Source of the DNA: an uncultured Sphingomonadaceae bacterium
GTDB lineage: Bacteria > Pseudomonadota > Alphaproteobacteria > Sphingomonadales > Sphingomonadaceae
Length of the DNA: 64,000 nt
Assembly (NCBI GenBank): GCA_947493215.1
Contig: CANLQE010000001.1
Location: 2,047,404-2,111,403 of the forward strand
Direction of reading: 5' to 3'
This document shows, piece after piece, positions 8,316 to 17,115 of the stretch. The position numbers and the translations under genes were made by a program. The first letter of the stretch is position 1. Each line of letters opens with the position of its first letter. The notes below the pieces were generated by a model. The model was not told the DNA's origin and did no database searches. It saw only the letters and a program-made list of their open reading frames with translations.

Positions 8316-9923
8316 ATGGCCGGAGCTATGCAGGGCAGTGCGCTCAAAATCACCAATTTGATTGACCACGCCGCACGGGAACATACCACGCGGGAGATTG
8401 TCAGCTATTGGGCAGATGGCTCGCTAACCCGCAGCAATTGGGGTGAAGTTGGCCAGGATGCGCGCAAATGTTCGCAGGCGCTGCAACGACTTGGCATGGA
8501 AAAGGGCGACCGGATCGCGACTATCGCGATGAACCACGCTCACCATCTGATCAGTTGGTACGGTTCCGCAGGGATTGGCGGTATTCTCCACACCGTCAAT
8601 CCGCGCCTGTTTGAAGAGCAGTTGGTGTACATCATCAATCATGCCGAAGACCGGGTCTTGCTGTTTGATAAGATGTTCACGCCAATTATCGAAATGCTGA
8701 AACCGCAGTTGAAGACGGTAGAACATTATATTCAGTTTGACGGAGAGAAAGGTGACTATCCAACTTTCCGTGAGCTGGTTGATGCCGAAGACGGAAATTT
8801 TGACTGGGTTGATGTGGACGAAAATGATCCCTGTGGACTTTGCTACACCAGTGGCACGACTGGCAATCCCAAGGGTGTGCTTTATGAGCATCGCTCCAAC
8901 GTATTGCACGCCCTGACCGAAGTGCAGCCGGACATTATGGACTTGGCGACCCGTTCGGTGATGCTGCCGGTTGTTCCCATGTTCCATGCCAATGCTTGGG
9001 GACTGCCTTTTGCTTGTGCGGCGGTTGGCGCAAAAATGGTGTTTTCAGCCAGCAACGAAGCACCAGTCCTGTGGAAACTGATCCGTGAAGAAGGCGTGAC
9101 CCATAGCGCGGGCGTGCCGACAGTCTGGCTCTCGATGTTCGCTGATATGGACGCCAATGGTGGCGATTATGGCAAGTTGCAGGTGATCACCATCGGCGGT
9201 TCCGCCTGTCCTCGTTCAATGATCGAGCGACTGATGAAAAATGGTATGCGCGTGGCCCATGCCTGGGGCATGACAGAAACGTCGCCGATTGGCACTGCCG
9301 GATCACTACCTGCCAATTGGGATAACCTCAGCTTCGACGAACAGGTCGATGTCATTTGCAAACAAGGTCGTCCTCCTTTTGGCGTGGAACTGCGGGTCGT
9401 CGATGACGAGGGCAATGTCTTGCCACGCGATGGAGAATCCAGTGGGACGCTAGAAATTCGGGGACCGTGGATCATACAGCGCTACTACCGGGCTGATGAA
9501 GAGGCGGTCGAAGAGGATTTGTGGTTCGATACCGGAGACGTTGCTGTACTGCATCCTGATGGAACCATGCAAATCACAGATCGTGCGAAAGATGTGATCA
9601 AATCCGGCGGCGAGTGGATTAGTTCTATCGAGTTGGAAAATGCAGCGGTGGGTTGCCCCGGGGTCGCGGAAGCCGCCGCCGTTGGCGTCTATCACCCGAA
9701 ATGGGATGAGCGACCCTTGCTATTGGTCGTCAAGAAACCGGATGCAGAGGTGACCGGCGAGGAAATAATCGCTTATCTGGGTGATAAGGTCGCCAAATGG
9801 TGGCTGCCGGACGAGGTGAAATTCATCGACGAATTGCCGCATACAGCCACCGGTAAAATCCTGAAACGAGCGCTGCGCGATGAGTATAAGGATTACAAAC
9901 TGAAAAGTCTCGCCGAAGCCTGA
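8316..9923 (+). CDS. Fatty-acyl-CoA synthetase (AMP-forming)
   Basis: A 535-residue member of the ANL adenylating family. The P-loop-like motif [12 protein letters not shown] (about 178-189), the AWGMTET A5 motif, the DTGDVAVL A7 motif and the C-terminal [10 protein letters not shown] with its catalytic Lys are all present. It activates a carboxylic acid, probably a medium- or long-chain fatty acid, as acyl-AMP and then acyl-CoA. The AlkK/DmdB-like group is the closest by feel, so an aryl- or thio-acid substrate cannot be excluded. GGAGAG lies before the ATG. It converges on kynA with 41 bases between stops. Confidence 0.88.
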   Translation: MAGAMQGSALKITNLIDHAAREHTTREIVSYWADGSLTRSNWGEVGQDARKCSQALQRLGMEKGDRIATIAMNHAHHLISWYGSAGIGGILHTVNPRLFEEQLVYIINHAEDRVLLFDKMFTPIIEMLKPQLKTVEHYIQFDGEKGDYPTFRELVDAEDGNFDWVDVDENDPCGLCYTSGTTGNPKGVLYEHRSNVLHALTEVQPDIMDLATRSVMLPVVPMFHANAWGLPFACAAVGAKMVFSASNEAPVLWKLIREEGVTHSAGVPTVWLSMFADMDANGGDYGKLQVITIGGSACPRSMIERLMKNGMRVAHAWGMTETSPIGTAGSLPANWDNLSFDEQVDVICKQGRPPFGVELRVVDDEGNVLPRDGESSGTLEIRGPWIIQRYYRADEEAVEEDLWFDTGDVAVLHPDGTMQITDRAKDVIKSGGEWISSIELENAAVGCPGVAEAAAVGVYHPKWDERPLLLVVKKPDAEVTGEEIIAYLGDKVAKWWLPDEVKFIDELPHTATGKILKRALRDEYKDYKLKSLAEA

Positions 9924-9964
9924 GTTCGCAGCTGCAACGTCCTTGGAACAAGGTGGTGTTTAGC

Positions 9965-10762
9965 TCACAATGAAGTGCGCAAGGACCAAAGCTCCGGGAA
10001 GGCCCGTTTAGGAAGCGTTGATTGTAGGTAGGAAACACCCGCGGTCCCGCCGGTGCCCATTTTGCCGCCGATGATCCGTTCTACTGTAAGGACATGCTTG
10101 TGCCGCCAAGTTGCCATCGCATCGTCAAGATCGACCAGCTTTTCGGCCAGTTGATACAGTTCCCAATATTGTTCCGGGTCACGATAGACGGAGAGGAATG
10201 CAGCCTCGACTTGGGATGACGGGACGTGGGTCTGACTGAAGTCGCGCTCTAATAGATCGGATTCGATATCAAAACCGGCGCGGGCCAGAGCCGCAATGGC
10301 GTGGTCCCACAAGCTAGGTGCGTCCAAAGCCGCCTGCATCGCTGCTTGCGCGTCGGGTCTGTCATCCTGATATTTCAGAAAAGCTTTATCTTTAAGCCCC
10401 AACAGATATTCGACCGTTCGAAATTGATCGGACTGAAAACCGGAGCTCGCGCCCAGCACATGGCGAAACCGACTATAGTCGCTCGGTGTCATGGTGGAGA
10501 GCACATCCCAGCTCAGCGTCATAACCGCCTGTATTCTGCTAACTCGCGCTAAGGCTTTATAGGCTGGGACCAGCGCATCATCGGCAATTTGCTGAACCGC
10601 AAAATGCATCTCCCTTATGATCTGTTTCAGCCACAGTTCTTTGGTTTGATGGATGATGATGAATAGCATCTCGTCATCAAGGTCCGACTGCGGGTGCTGA
10701 GCCGACAATAGGGTGTCGAGGGCGAGATAGTTTGCATAGGTAACATTTTTCTTTTTGGACAT
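9965..10762 (-). CDS. kynA: Tryptophan 2,3-dioxygenase
   Basis: A 265-residue all-helical haem dioxygenase. Diagnostic segments: TYANYLALDTLLSAQ near the N terminus, DEMLFIIIHQTKELWLKQI with the distal His, SGFQSDQFRTVEYLLG, and WRHKHVLTVERIIGGKMGTGGT with the haem-ligating His. It opens the indole ring of L-tryptophan to N-formylkynurenine, the first step of the kynurenine route. No kynB or kynU is adjacent. No clear Shine-Dalgarno precedes the ATG at 10762. Confidence 0.95.
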   Translation of the reverse strand: MSKKKNVTYANYLALDTLLSAQHPQSDLDDEMLFIIIHQTKELWLKQIIREMHFAVQQIADDALVPAYKALARVSRIQAVMTLSWDVLSTMTPSDYSRFRHVLGASSGFQSDQFRTVEYLLGLKDKAFLKYQDDRPDAQAAMQAALDAPSLWDHAIAALARAGFDIESDLLERDFSQTHVPSSQVEAAFLSVYRDPEQYWELYQLAEKLVDLDDAMATWRHKHVLTVERIIGGKMGTGGTAGVSYLQSTLPKRAFPELWSLRTSL

Positions 10763-10824
10763 ATTGGAATGTAACCTTGGCGACGGGCAAAGGAAAGATA
10801 TTAGCTATGATGTCGCTCGCAATC

Positions 10825-11922
10825 CTAAAATAGCTCCATTTGACTGCCTTTTACGATTGGCCGTTGGAATAAATCTGTTCTCAGAGCAAATTTCGCTTTT
10901 CCTAGGTTGCTCTTGCGCGCTGCTATGGCGACGCGATGGTGAAGCAACTCAGCCCAGGGGCCTTGCCCTTTCATCCGGCTGTGAAAATTAGGGTCATTTT
11001 TCTTACCATCACGCAGAGAGGCTATGATACCCATGACTTTCTGTTTGCGGTCTGGGAAATGAGCTTCCAGCCATTGTTCGAACAAGGGCGCGACTTCATG
11101 AGGGAGACGCACTGGAATGACCGAAACGCTTTGTGCCCCGTGTGCAGCGGCAGCGGCCACTATCGCTTCGATTTCGTGATCGGTAATCGCTGGAATGACA
11201 GGCGCGATGTTAACGTGGACCGGAATGCCAAGGGCATGCAATTGGCTCACGGCCTGCAATCTTTTAGTCGGTGCGGGGGCTCGTGGTTCCAAAATTCGAG
11301 CAATATTTCCGTCGAGGGTCGTGACAGATATCGCAATGGCGGTGAGATTAAGAGCGGCCAGTTGAGACAGGATTTCTCCGTCATCCAAAACGCGATTGGA
11401 TTTGGTCGTTATGCCAACCGGATGCTTGGTTTCCAGCATGACCTGCAATATCTGGCGCGTAATTTGATATCGTTTTTCAATTGGTTGATAGGGATCAGTA
11501 TTTGTTCCGATAGCAATAGGGGCAGGACGATATGTTGGCTTGGCCAGGGTTTCCCGCAGCAATTGAGCGGCATTTGGTTTGGCAAACAGCTTTGTTTCGA
11601 AATCAAGGCCGGGCGACAGGTCATGATAAGCATGGGTCGGGCGAGCATAGCAGTAAACGCAGCCATGTTCGCAACCGCGATAGGCGTTAATGGAACGATC
11701 AAAGGGGATATCCGGCGACTTGTTAAAGCTCAATATTGATTTGGGCGCTTCGATTGTAACCTGCGTCCGCAACTTTATCGGCGCATCACCAAGTGCCTCG
11801 CAGTCATCTAGCCAATCGCCATCGGTTTCCCTGCTTGGTACATTGAAACGATTGCTTTCCGTGTTGGTAACCGCCCCGCGCCCTTTTCGAGCTGGCAAAG
11901 GTGGTCTATTATCTTGTTCCAT
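10825..11922 (-). CDS. PA0069-type radical SAM protein
   Basis: A 365-residue radical SAM enzyme of the SplB-like/PA0069 group. The [4Fe-4S] ligands are in YRGCEHGCVYCYARP (C-x3-C-x2-C), near residue 95. The repair-lyase cousins act on thymine photoproducts, but no substrate is established for this group, and I do not assign one. Start chosen at 11922 (MEQDNRPP), because AGAGG lies five bases ahead; the frame is open to 11946. It sits between kynA and moaB on the same strand. Confidence 0.85.
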   Translation of the reverse strand: MEQDNRPPLPARKGRGAVTNTESNRFNVPSRETDGDWLDDCEALGDAPIKLRTQVTIEAPKSILSFNKSPDIPFDRSINAYRGCEHGCVYCYARPTHAYHDLSPGLDFETKLFAKPNAAQLLRETLAKPTYRPAPIAIGTNTDPYQPIEKRYQITRQILQVMLETKHPVGITTKSNRVLDDGEILSQLAALNLTAIAISVTTLDGNIARILEPRAPAPTKRLQAVSQLHALGIPVHVNIAPVIPAITDHEIEAIVAAAAAHGAQSVSVIPVRLPHEVAPLFEQWLEAHFPDRKQKVMGIIASLRDGKKNDPNFHSRMKGQGPWAELLHHRVAIAARKSNLGKAKFALRTDLFQRPIVKGSQMELF

Positions 11923-11961
11923 TTGCCTCTTATAGCATGAGAACAAATATAGAACAAATGT

Positions 11962-12489
11962 CTATTTCTCGAGCAACCTTGGCATCAACTCGACAAAGTT
12001 ACAGGGGCGATGCCGACTATCGAGCTGGGTATCCAATATGCCGTCCCAGCCATCTTTGACCGCGCCGTTTGAACCAGGCAGCGCGAAAATATAAGTCCCT
12101 CTGGATACAACAGCGCAGGCGCGCGATTGGACGGTAGAGGTGCCAATTTTATCATAGCTCAACCAGCGGAACAATTCGCCAAAGCCGGGAATGTCCTTGT
12201 CCTTTACCGCATCAAGGGCCTCTGGGGTAATGTCACGCCCGGTCAGTCCCGTGCCACCGGTGGTAATGATCGCATCAACCGCCTCTTCATCGATCCATTG
12301 ATGCATCTGCGCTATAATTTTCGATTTTTCATCGCGGATCAGATTGCGGTAGATGAGCATATGGCCCTTAGTGGCAATGCGCTCGGCAAGAATATCACCC
12401 GATGTGTCTTCTTTTAAAGAACGCGTGTCGGACACCGTCAGGAGGGCGATGTTAATAGGTTTGAAGGTCCGGCTTTCGTCGATAGGCAT
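11962..12489 (-). CDS. moaB: Molybdenum cofactor biosynthesis protein B
   Basis: A 175-residue MoaB/MogA-fold protein: [14 protein letters not shown] near the N terminus, the [12 protein letters not shown] substrate-binding loop (about 74-85) and [10 protein letters not shown]. It adenylates molybdopterin or a precursor for molybdate insertion. The ATG at 12489 is preceded by GGAG at eight bases; upstream codons (to 12552) look non-coding. moaA lies about 20 kb away at 31890. The divergent partner is divL. Confidence 0.9.
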   Translation of the reverse strand: MPIDESRTFKPINIALLTVSDTRSLKEDTSGDILAERIATKGHMLIYRNLIRDEKSKIIAQMHQWIDEEAVDAIITTGGTGLTGRDITPEALDAVKDKDIPGFGELFRWLSYDKIGTSTVQSRACAVVSRGTYIFALPGSNGAVKDGWDGILDTQLDSRHRPCNFVELMPRLLEK

Positions 12490-12514
12490 GGCAAGACTCC
12501 GATAATTTTTCAGC

Positions 12515-12550
12515 GGCTTTATAACCCATATTATCCGACTTTTATAAGCC
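12515..12550. repeat. Imperfect inverted repeat between moaB and divL
   Basis: GGCTTTATAA (12515-12524) and TTATAAGCC (12542-12550) form a near-complementary pair (one unpaired T) in the divergent promoter region. TATAA-rich halves could be -10 elements for either direction or an operator. No clear CtrA site (TTAA-N7-TTAA) was found here. Confidence 0.3.
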
Positions 12551-12603
12551 ATAAAGAATAGGGGCTTTTCGCGGCTGCCGTAACCGTCTAATCGCTTGTA
12601 TTA

Positions 12604-14952
12604 ATGTCGAACGTCCCGGATTTAACCGCTGTCATATTGGGCCTGATTCTCGCCGCCTGGCTGGCCGCGTCTGCATGGGCAGTGTGGACCGGTCTGGCGA
12701 TGAAGAAACGGGCGGATACGACGTTGCGGCAATCGGGCCGGTTGGGCCGGTTGTTGGAAACTTCACCTGCGCTGCCGTTGTTGGTGCGCTCCGATGGCAA
12801 GCTGGAAGCATCGCAGCGATTAATGCACTGGCTCGGCTTTGATTATTTGCCTGCCCATATTTCCGAACTACACAGCCATGACGTGGGGATGACCCGGGAA
12901 GATCTAGAAGGGCTCACACAAGACGTTAATCTCGCTCAGAAATCGGGCAGTAGCTTTACCCGCGCGGTTAGAGTTGCCGGATCGGACAAAGCCCTGTTCA
13001 TTCGCGGCGGCTTGGCGGATCAGCAAATCGCGCCCAATGGCAGCGCGCTGTTATGGATATTTGATGCCACGGAAAGCGAAGGGCAAATTAACCGGTTACG
13101 AGCGGAAAATGAAGAGGCACGGGCCGCATTTGATGCGCTCTCGGCACTGATTGAGGCAGCGCCAATGCCGATGTGGCATCGGTCGCCGGACCTTGATCTG
13201 ACATTGGTAAATAGCGCCTATGTAAAGGCAGTGGATGCTAGTGATGGCGCACAGGTGGTTGATGACGGTATTGAATTGATTGAGACAATCAATGGTGTCA
13301 GTCCCAAAGACGCGGCTGCGCAAGCGGAAAAAAATGCTGAACCATTTGAGCGAGTGGTGGCAACAACCATTGGCGGGCAGCGGCGCACGACCCAAGTTGT
13401 TGATGTGCCGCTCGGCAAGTCGGGCATTGCGGGATATGCGATTGATATTCAGGAGTTGATTGATTCCCGCAAAGAGCAACGGCGGTTTAACGAATCTCAG
13501 CGCGATATGCTGGATAAGATTTCCGCCGCTGTTGTGCAGTTTGATGCCGATAAATCTTTGCAATTTTGCAACCTGCCGTTCCAGCGGATATTCTCCATGC
13601 GGCAACAATGGATTGCAGAGCGCCCTGAATTCCCCAGAGTGCTGGACCGGATGCGTGAGATGAACCGGATACCTGAAGTACGCGACTTCCCCGAATGGCG
13701 AGAAGAGCGGACACAATGGTTCCAATCCACCGAATCCATTGAAGAAAATTGGCTACTCGCCGATGGCACCCATTTAAGGGTAATCGCTAATCCCACGCCC
13801 GATGGCGGCCTGTTGGTGATTATTGAAGATCGCACCGAGCAGGTGCAGCTGGCAAGCGCGCGGGATACGTTGCTGCGTGTTCGGACCGCTACGTTTGATA
13901 ATCTGTTTGAATCGGTGGCGGTATTCTCCGCCGATGGAAAACTGAACATCTGGAACCACCAGTTCGCCAATAACTGGGATTTGGCCGAAGAGGATTTGGG
14001 CAAGCATCCCCGCGTTGATTCCCTGATGCAGAAAATGGCTATGCAGCTTAAACAGCCTGCGCGGATATCGGAAGTGCGTGCCATGGTGCGGACAGCGACA
14101 TCGGACCGGGTACAACAAAGCGGGCAAATTTCATTTATGGACGGGCGCCGGTTCGAATTTGCTGCCATTCCGCTGCCAGATGGTAATGCGCTTTTCACCA
14201 TGCTGGACATATCCGATAGTCGGCGGATCGAACTGGCCCTGCGCGAGCGCAACGAGGCGTTGGTGGAAGCAGATTCGATAAAAGCGTCGTTCCTGTCCAA
14301 TATGAGCTATGAATTCCGTACGCCACTGACATCCATTGGTGGGTTTGCAGAATTGTTAGACAATGAGGTTGCAGGGCCTCTGACCGAACAGGGCCATGAA
14401 TATGCCCGCGCGATCCTCCAATCCGTCAAACGCTTGGGCATGCAGATAGACAACGTGCTGGACCTAAGCCAGAGCGAGGCTGGGGCGTTGCCGATTGCTA
14501 AGGAGAAAGTGAATCTCAATAAGCTGGTGGAGGATGTAGCGGCGCAATTTGCTGATGAGGCCCTGACACAGAATATTGAAATGGAATTGCAGTTAGATGA
14601 TACGCTTGGTTCCGCCTTGGCGGATAAAAAGCGTCTGTCGCAGGCGATTGCGCAAGTTATCGACAATAGCATACGCTACACCGGCGAAGGCGGCCGTTTG
14701 TTGATCAACGGTAGCGGCAACGTGAAACAGGCAGTTATCCATATTTCCGATGATGGCCCGGGTATGAGTGCGGGGCAGCAGTCCAAGGCGTTCGACAGTT
14801 TTGCACGGTCCCGCAAGAAGACTGGCGAGAATGTCGGTGGGCTCGGCCTTCCGCTCGCTCGGCAATTGTTACTGGCGCATGGCGGCGAACTGACTCTGAC
14901 ATCTGAACCAGGTCAGGGCACGTTGGTCACCATCCATCTTCCGCGGCAATAG
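12604..14952 (+). CDS. divL: DivL-type cell-cycle sensor pseudokinase
   Basis: A 782-residue protein: one N-terminal membrane helix (about 8-30), several PAS-like sensor segments (about 40-545), a HisKA dimerisation domain and a HATPase domain. In the H-box the phospho-accepting His is replaced by Tyr569 (SNMSYEFRTPLTSIGGF). This His-to-Tyr change, the PAS array and the size match Caulobacter DivL (769 aa), which binds DivK and modulates CckA and so CtrA. ATP-site boxes look intact: N-box VIDNSIRYT, G1 DDGPGM, G2 GGLGLPLA. It heads the tsaE-amgK-murU-addBA cluster, as in other alphaproteobacteria. Confidence 0.9.
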   Translation: MSNVPDLTAVILGLILAAWLAASAWAVWTGLAMKKRADTTLRQSGRLGRLLETSPALPLLVRSDGKLEASQRLMHWLGFDYLPAHISELHSHDVGMTREDLEGLTQDVNLAQKSGSSFTRAVRVAGSDKALFIRGGLADQQIAPNGSALLWIFDATESEGQINRLRAENEEARAAFDALSALIEAAPMPMWHRSPDLDLTLVNSAYVKAVDASDGAQVVDDGIELIETINGVSPKDAAAQAEKNAEPFERVVATTIGGQRRTTQVVDVPLGKSGIAGYAIDIQELIDSRKEQRRFNESQRDMLDKISAAVVQFDADKSLQFCNLPFQRIFSMRQQWIAERPEFPRVLDRMREMNRIPEVRDFPEWREERTQWFQSTESIEENWLLADGTHLRVIANPTPDGGLLVIIEDRTEQVQLASARDTLLRVRTATFDNLFESVAVFSADGKLNIWNHQFANNWDLAEEDLGKHPRVDSLMQKMAMQLKQPARISEVRAMVRTATSDRVQQSGQISFMDGRRFEFAAIPLPDGNALFTMLDISDSRRIELALRERNEALVEADSIKASFLSNMSYEFRTPLTSIGGFAELLDNEVAGPLTEQGHEYARAILQSVKRLGMQIDNVLDLSQSEAGALPIAKEKVNLNKLVEDVAAQFADEALTQNIEMELQLDDTLGSALADKKRLSQAIAQVIDNSIRYTGEGGRLLINGSGNVKQAVIHISDDGPGMSAGQQSKAFDSFARSRKKTGENVGGLGLPLARQLLLAHGGELTLTSEPGQGTLVTIHLPRQ

Positions 14953-14963
14953 GCGAGGATTAC

Positions 14964-15419
14964 GTGACTTTGCCGATAATATTAGATGATGAAGCCGCAA
15001 CAATGGCCTTGGGAAAACAGCTTGCGGGTGTTTTGCAGCCCGGTGACAAGATCGCCCTGACCGGTACATTGGGGGCAGGAAAAACGACCCTAGCGCGCGG
15101 TATATTGCGCGGACTTGGTTTTGGCGATGATGTGCCCAGCCCAACCTTTGCGATTGTCCAGCAATATGAGCCACCCGAAGTACGGCTGCCGGTCGCGCAT
15201 GTGGATTTTTATCGTATCGAGGAGCCGGAAGAGATTCAGGAATTGGGTCTGGATGATATCCTGATGGATGGTGCCATGATCGCAGAATGGCCGGACCGGA
15301 TGCCAACTTCCTTCTGGAATGATGCACTGCAAATTACGCTTGAAATAGAAAATGATGATACTCGCCGGTTGACTTGGACGGCTGGCCCCGCTTGGAAAGA
15401 TAGATGGCCAAAAACATGA
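14964..15419 (+). CDS. tsaE: tRNA t6A biosynthesis ATPase TsaE
   Basis: A 151-residue P-loop ATPase with Walker A GTLGAGKT (34-41) and the family segment PSPTFAIVQQY, then HVDFYRIEEPEEIQELGLDD. It works with TsaB, TsaC and TsaD to make threonylcarbamoyl-adenosine at A37 of ANN-decoding tRNAs. The start is GTG at 14964, with GAGG close upstream. It begins 11 bases after divL and overlaps amgK by 16 bases. Confidence 0.94.
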   Translation: MTLPIILDDEAATMALGKQLAGVLQPGDKIALTGTLGAGKTTLARGILRGLGFGDDVPSPTFAIVQQYEPPEVRLPVAHVDFYRIEEPEEIQELGLDDILMDGAMIAEWPDRMPTSFWNDALQITLEIENDDTRRLTWTAGPAWKDRWPKT

Positions 15420-16396
15420 CACCGCCTGCAACGGCGCAGGATTTTCTAGACAATCACGGCTGGGGCGGAGCGGAGATTTTACCCGTTGCTGGCGATGCAT
15501 CGTTTCGTCGTTATTTTCGCGTCGTTTCCGGGGACCGCAAAGCGATATTGATGGATGCGCCACCACCGCATGAAGACCCACGCCCTTTCATTCATATTGC
15601 ACGCCACCTCAAAGCGCAGGATTTTGCTGCGCCGGAAATTTTTGGCGAAGATCTCGATCATGGCTTGGTCTTATTGGAAGATTTCGGTGATCACCGGATG
15701 CGGGAGCATCTCGACCATCATCCCGAAGATGAAGACGCGATTTATCGGCAAACAATTGATCTGATCAAGGCGCTGCATCAAAAGCCAGCGGCCGACATAG
15801 CCGCATATGATTGGCAGCAATATCTTCGCGAGGTGAACCTATTGCCGGAATGGTATTGTCCGGCCCAGTCGCTGGATGTGGACAAGGCCAGTTTTGTGGA
15901 TGCATGGCAGACGGTTTTACAGCCTGTCATTGCCGCGCAAAAATCGCCGGTCACTGTCCTTCGTGACTATCATGCCGAAAATATCATGTTGCTCGAGGAT
16001 GATCGCTTGGGATTACTCGACTTTCAGGATGCGCTTGCGGGCCACGCGGCCTATGATCTTGTGTCGATGTTGCAGGATGCACGCCGTGATGTTTCTGACG
16101 ATTTGGAAGAGGCAATGTTGACCTACTATCTGGATGGTCGATCAGCAGACGAAGCGGCGCAGTTTCGCAGCCATTATGCGATTTTGGGGGCACAGCGAAA
16201 CACCAAGATTATCGGTATATTTACGCGGCTTTGCGTCCGTGATGGCAAGGCGCGTTATCTCGACTATCTATCGCGTATGTGGCGATTGCTGGAAAAGGAT
16301 TTGGTTCACCCAGACCTCGCGCCAGTTACGGAGTGGTATGATCGCAATATCCCTGCAAATATCCGAAGCAAACTTATTGTGGCGCCGCAAGCATGA
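15404..16396 (+). CDS. amgK: N-acetylmuramate/N-acetylglucosamine kinase
   Basis: A 330-residue aminoglycoside-phosphotransferase-fold kinase: GDASFRRYFRV in the N lobe, LRDYHAENIMLL as the catalytic loop and GLLDFQDAL as the metal-binding motif. AmgK phosphorylates the anomeric position of MurNAc (and GlcNAc) recovered from peptidoglycan. The assignment rests on the adjacent murU, which uses its product. It overlaps tsaE by 16 bases and murU by four (ATGA). Confidence 0.9.
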   Translation: MAKNMTPPATAQDFLDNHGWGGAEILPVAGDASFRRYFRVVSGDRKAILMDAPPPHEDPRPFIHIARHLKAQDFAAPEIFGEDLDHGLVLLEDFGDHRMREHLDHHPEDEDAIYRQTIDLIKALHQKPAADIAAYDWQQYLREVNLLPEWYCPAQSLDVDKASFVDAWQTVLQPVIAAQKSPVTVLRDYHAENIMLLEDDRLGLLDFQDALAGHAAYDLVSMLQDARRDVSDDLEEAMLTYYLDGRSADEAAQFRSHYAILGAQRNTKIIGIFTRLCVRDGKARYLDYLSRMWRLLEKDLVHPDLAPVTEWYDRNIPANIRSKLIVAPQA

Positions 16397-17109
16397 GTAA
16401 GGTTGAAACCGCAATGGTCATGGCGGCTGGCCTTGGCAAAAGGATGCGCCCGCTAACCGCAACCCGGCCTAAACCGCTGGTGAAAGTGGCAGGCAAGGCG
16501 ATGATTGATCATTGTCTCGATAAATTGTGGGAAGCCGGCGTGATGAAGGTCGTCGTTAACGCGCATTATTTGCCCGACGCGTTGGAGGCGCACCTAAAAT
16601 CGGTGAACTATCCTTTCGATATCCGTATTTCAGACGAACGCGCGCAACTGATGGAAACAGGCGGCGGCATGGTACAGGCCGAGCCTTTAATCGACGAAGA
16701 TCGTTTTTTCTCGATTAACAGCGACAATCTCTGGACTGATGGTCCGACCAACAGTCTGCAAAGGCTGGAAGAGCGCTGGGATGACGATGAGATGGATGCC
16801 CTGTTACTGCTGGTACCGCAAACATCGGCTCATAATTACAAAGGGGCGGGGGATTTTAAACTGGATGATCATGGGCGTATATCGTGGCGTTTGCCGGATC
16901 GCCAAGCACCCTTCATCTATACCGGCATTCAGCTGCTCTCGAAACGTCTGCTGCGTGACGCCCCGCAAGGGCCGTTTTCGACCACTATTCTTTGGACCCG
17001 CGCTATAGAAGAAGGACGTTTATTTGGTCTGGTTCATGAAGGCGATTGGTTTGAGGTGGGTTCACCAGACGCCATTGCTCCGACAGAAAAAGCCTTGCGC
17101 CGTGCATAG
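16393..17109 (+). CDS. murU: MurNAc-1-phosphate uridylyltransferase
   Basis: A 238-residue sugar nucleotidyltransferase: MAAGLGKRMRPLTATRPKPLVKVAGK (about 10-35) holds the nucleotide-binding signature, followed by the FSINSDNLW segment with a metal-binding Asp and FIYTGIQLLS. It turns MurNAc-1-phosphate and UTP into UDP-MurNAc, bypassing MurA and MurB, which can confer fosfomycin tolerance. Short length and position after amgK separate it from GlmU- or RfbA-type enzymes. Confidence 0.92.
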   Translation: MSKVETAMVMAAGLGKRMRPLTATRPKPLVKVAGKAMIDHCLDKLWEAGVMKVVVNAHYLPDALEAHLKSVNYPFDIRISDERAQLMETGGGMVQAEPLIDEDRFFSINSDNLWTDGPTNSLQRLEERWDDDEMDALLLLVPQTSAHNYKGAGDFKLDDHGRISWRLPDRQAPFIYTGIQLLSKRLLRDAPQGPFSTTILWTRAIEEGRLFGLVHEGDWFEVGSPDAIAPTEKALRRA

Positions 17110-17115
17110 GCCCGC

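Noticed and set aside
9941-9955. CCTTG-GAA-CAAGG hairpin between the acyl-CoA synthetase and kynA
   Set aside because: Only five pairs with a three-base loop and no T-run on either strand.
10936-11739. 267-codon plus-strand ORF
   Set aside because: Antisense to the radical SAM gene, which has its full cysteine motif.
13497-14300. 267-codon minus-strand ORF, Ser/Arg-rich
   Set aside because: Antisense shadow of divL in a codon-mirrored frame.
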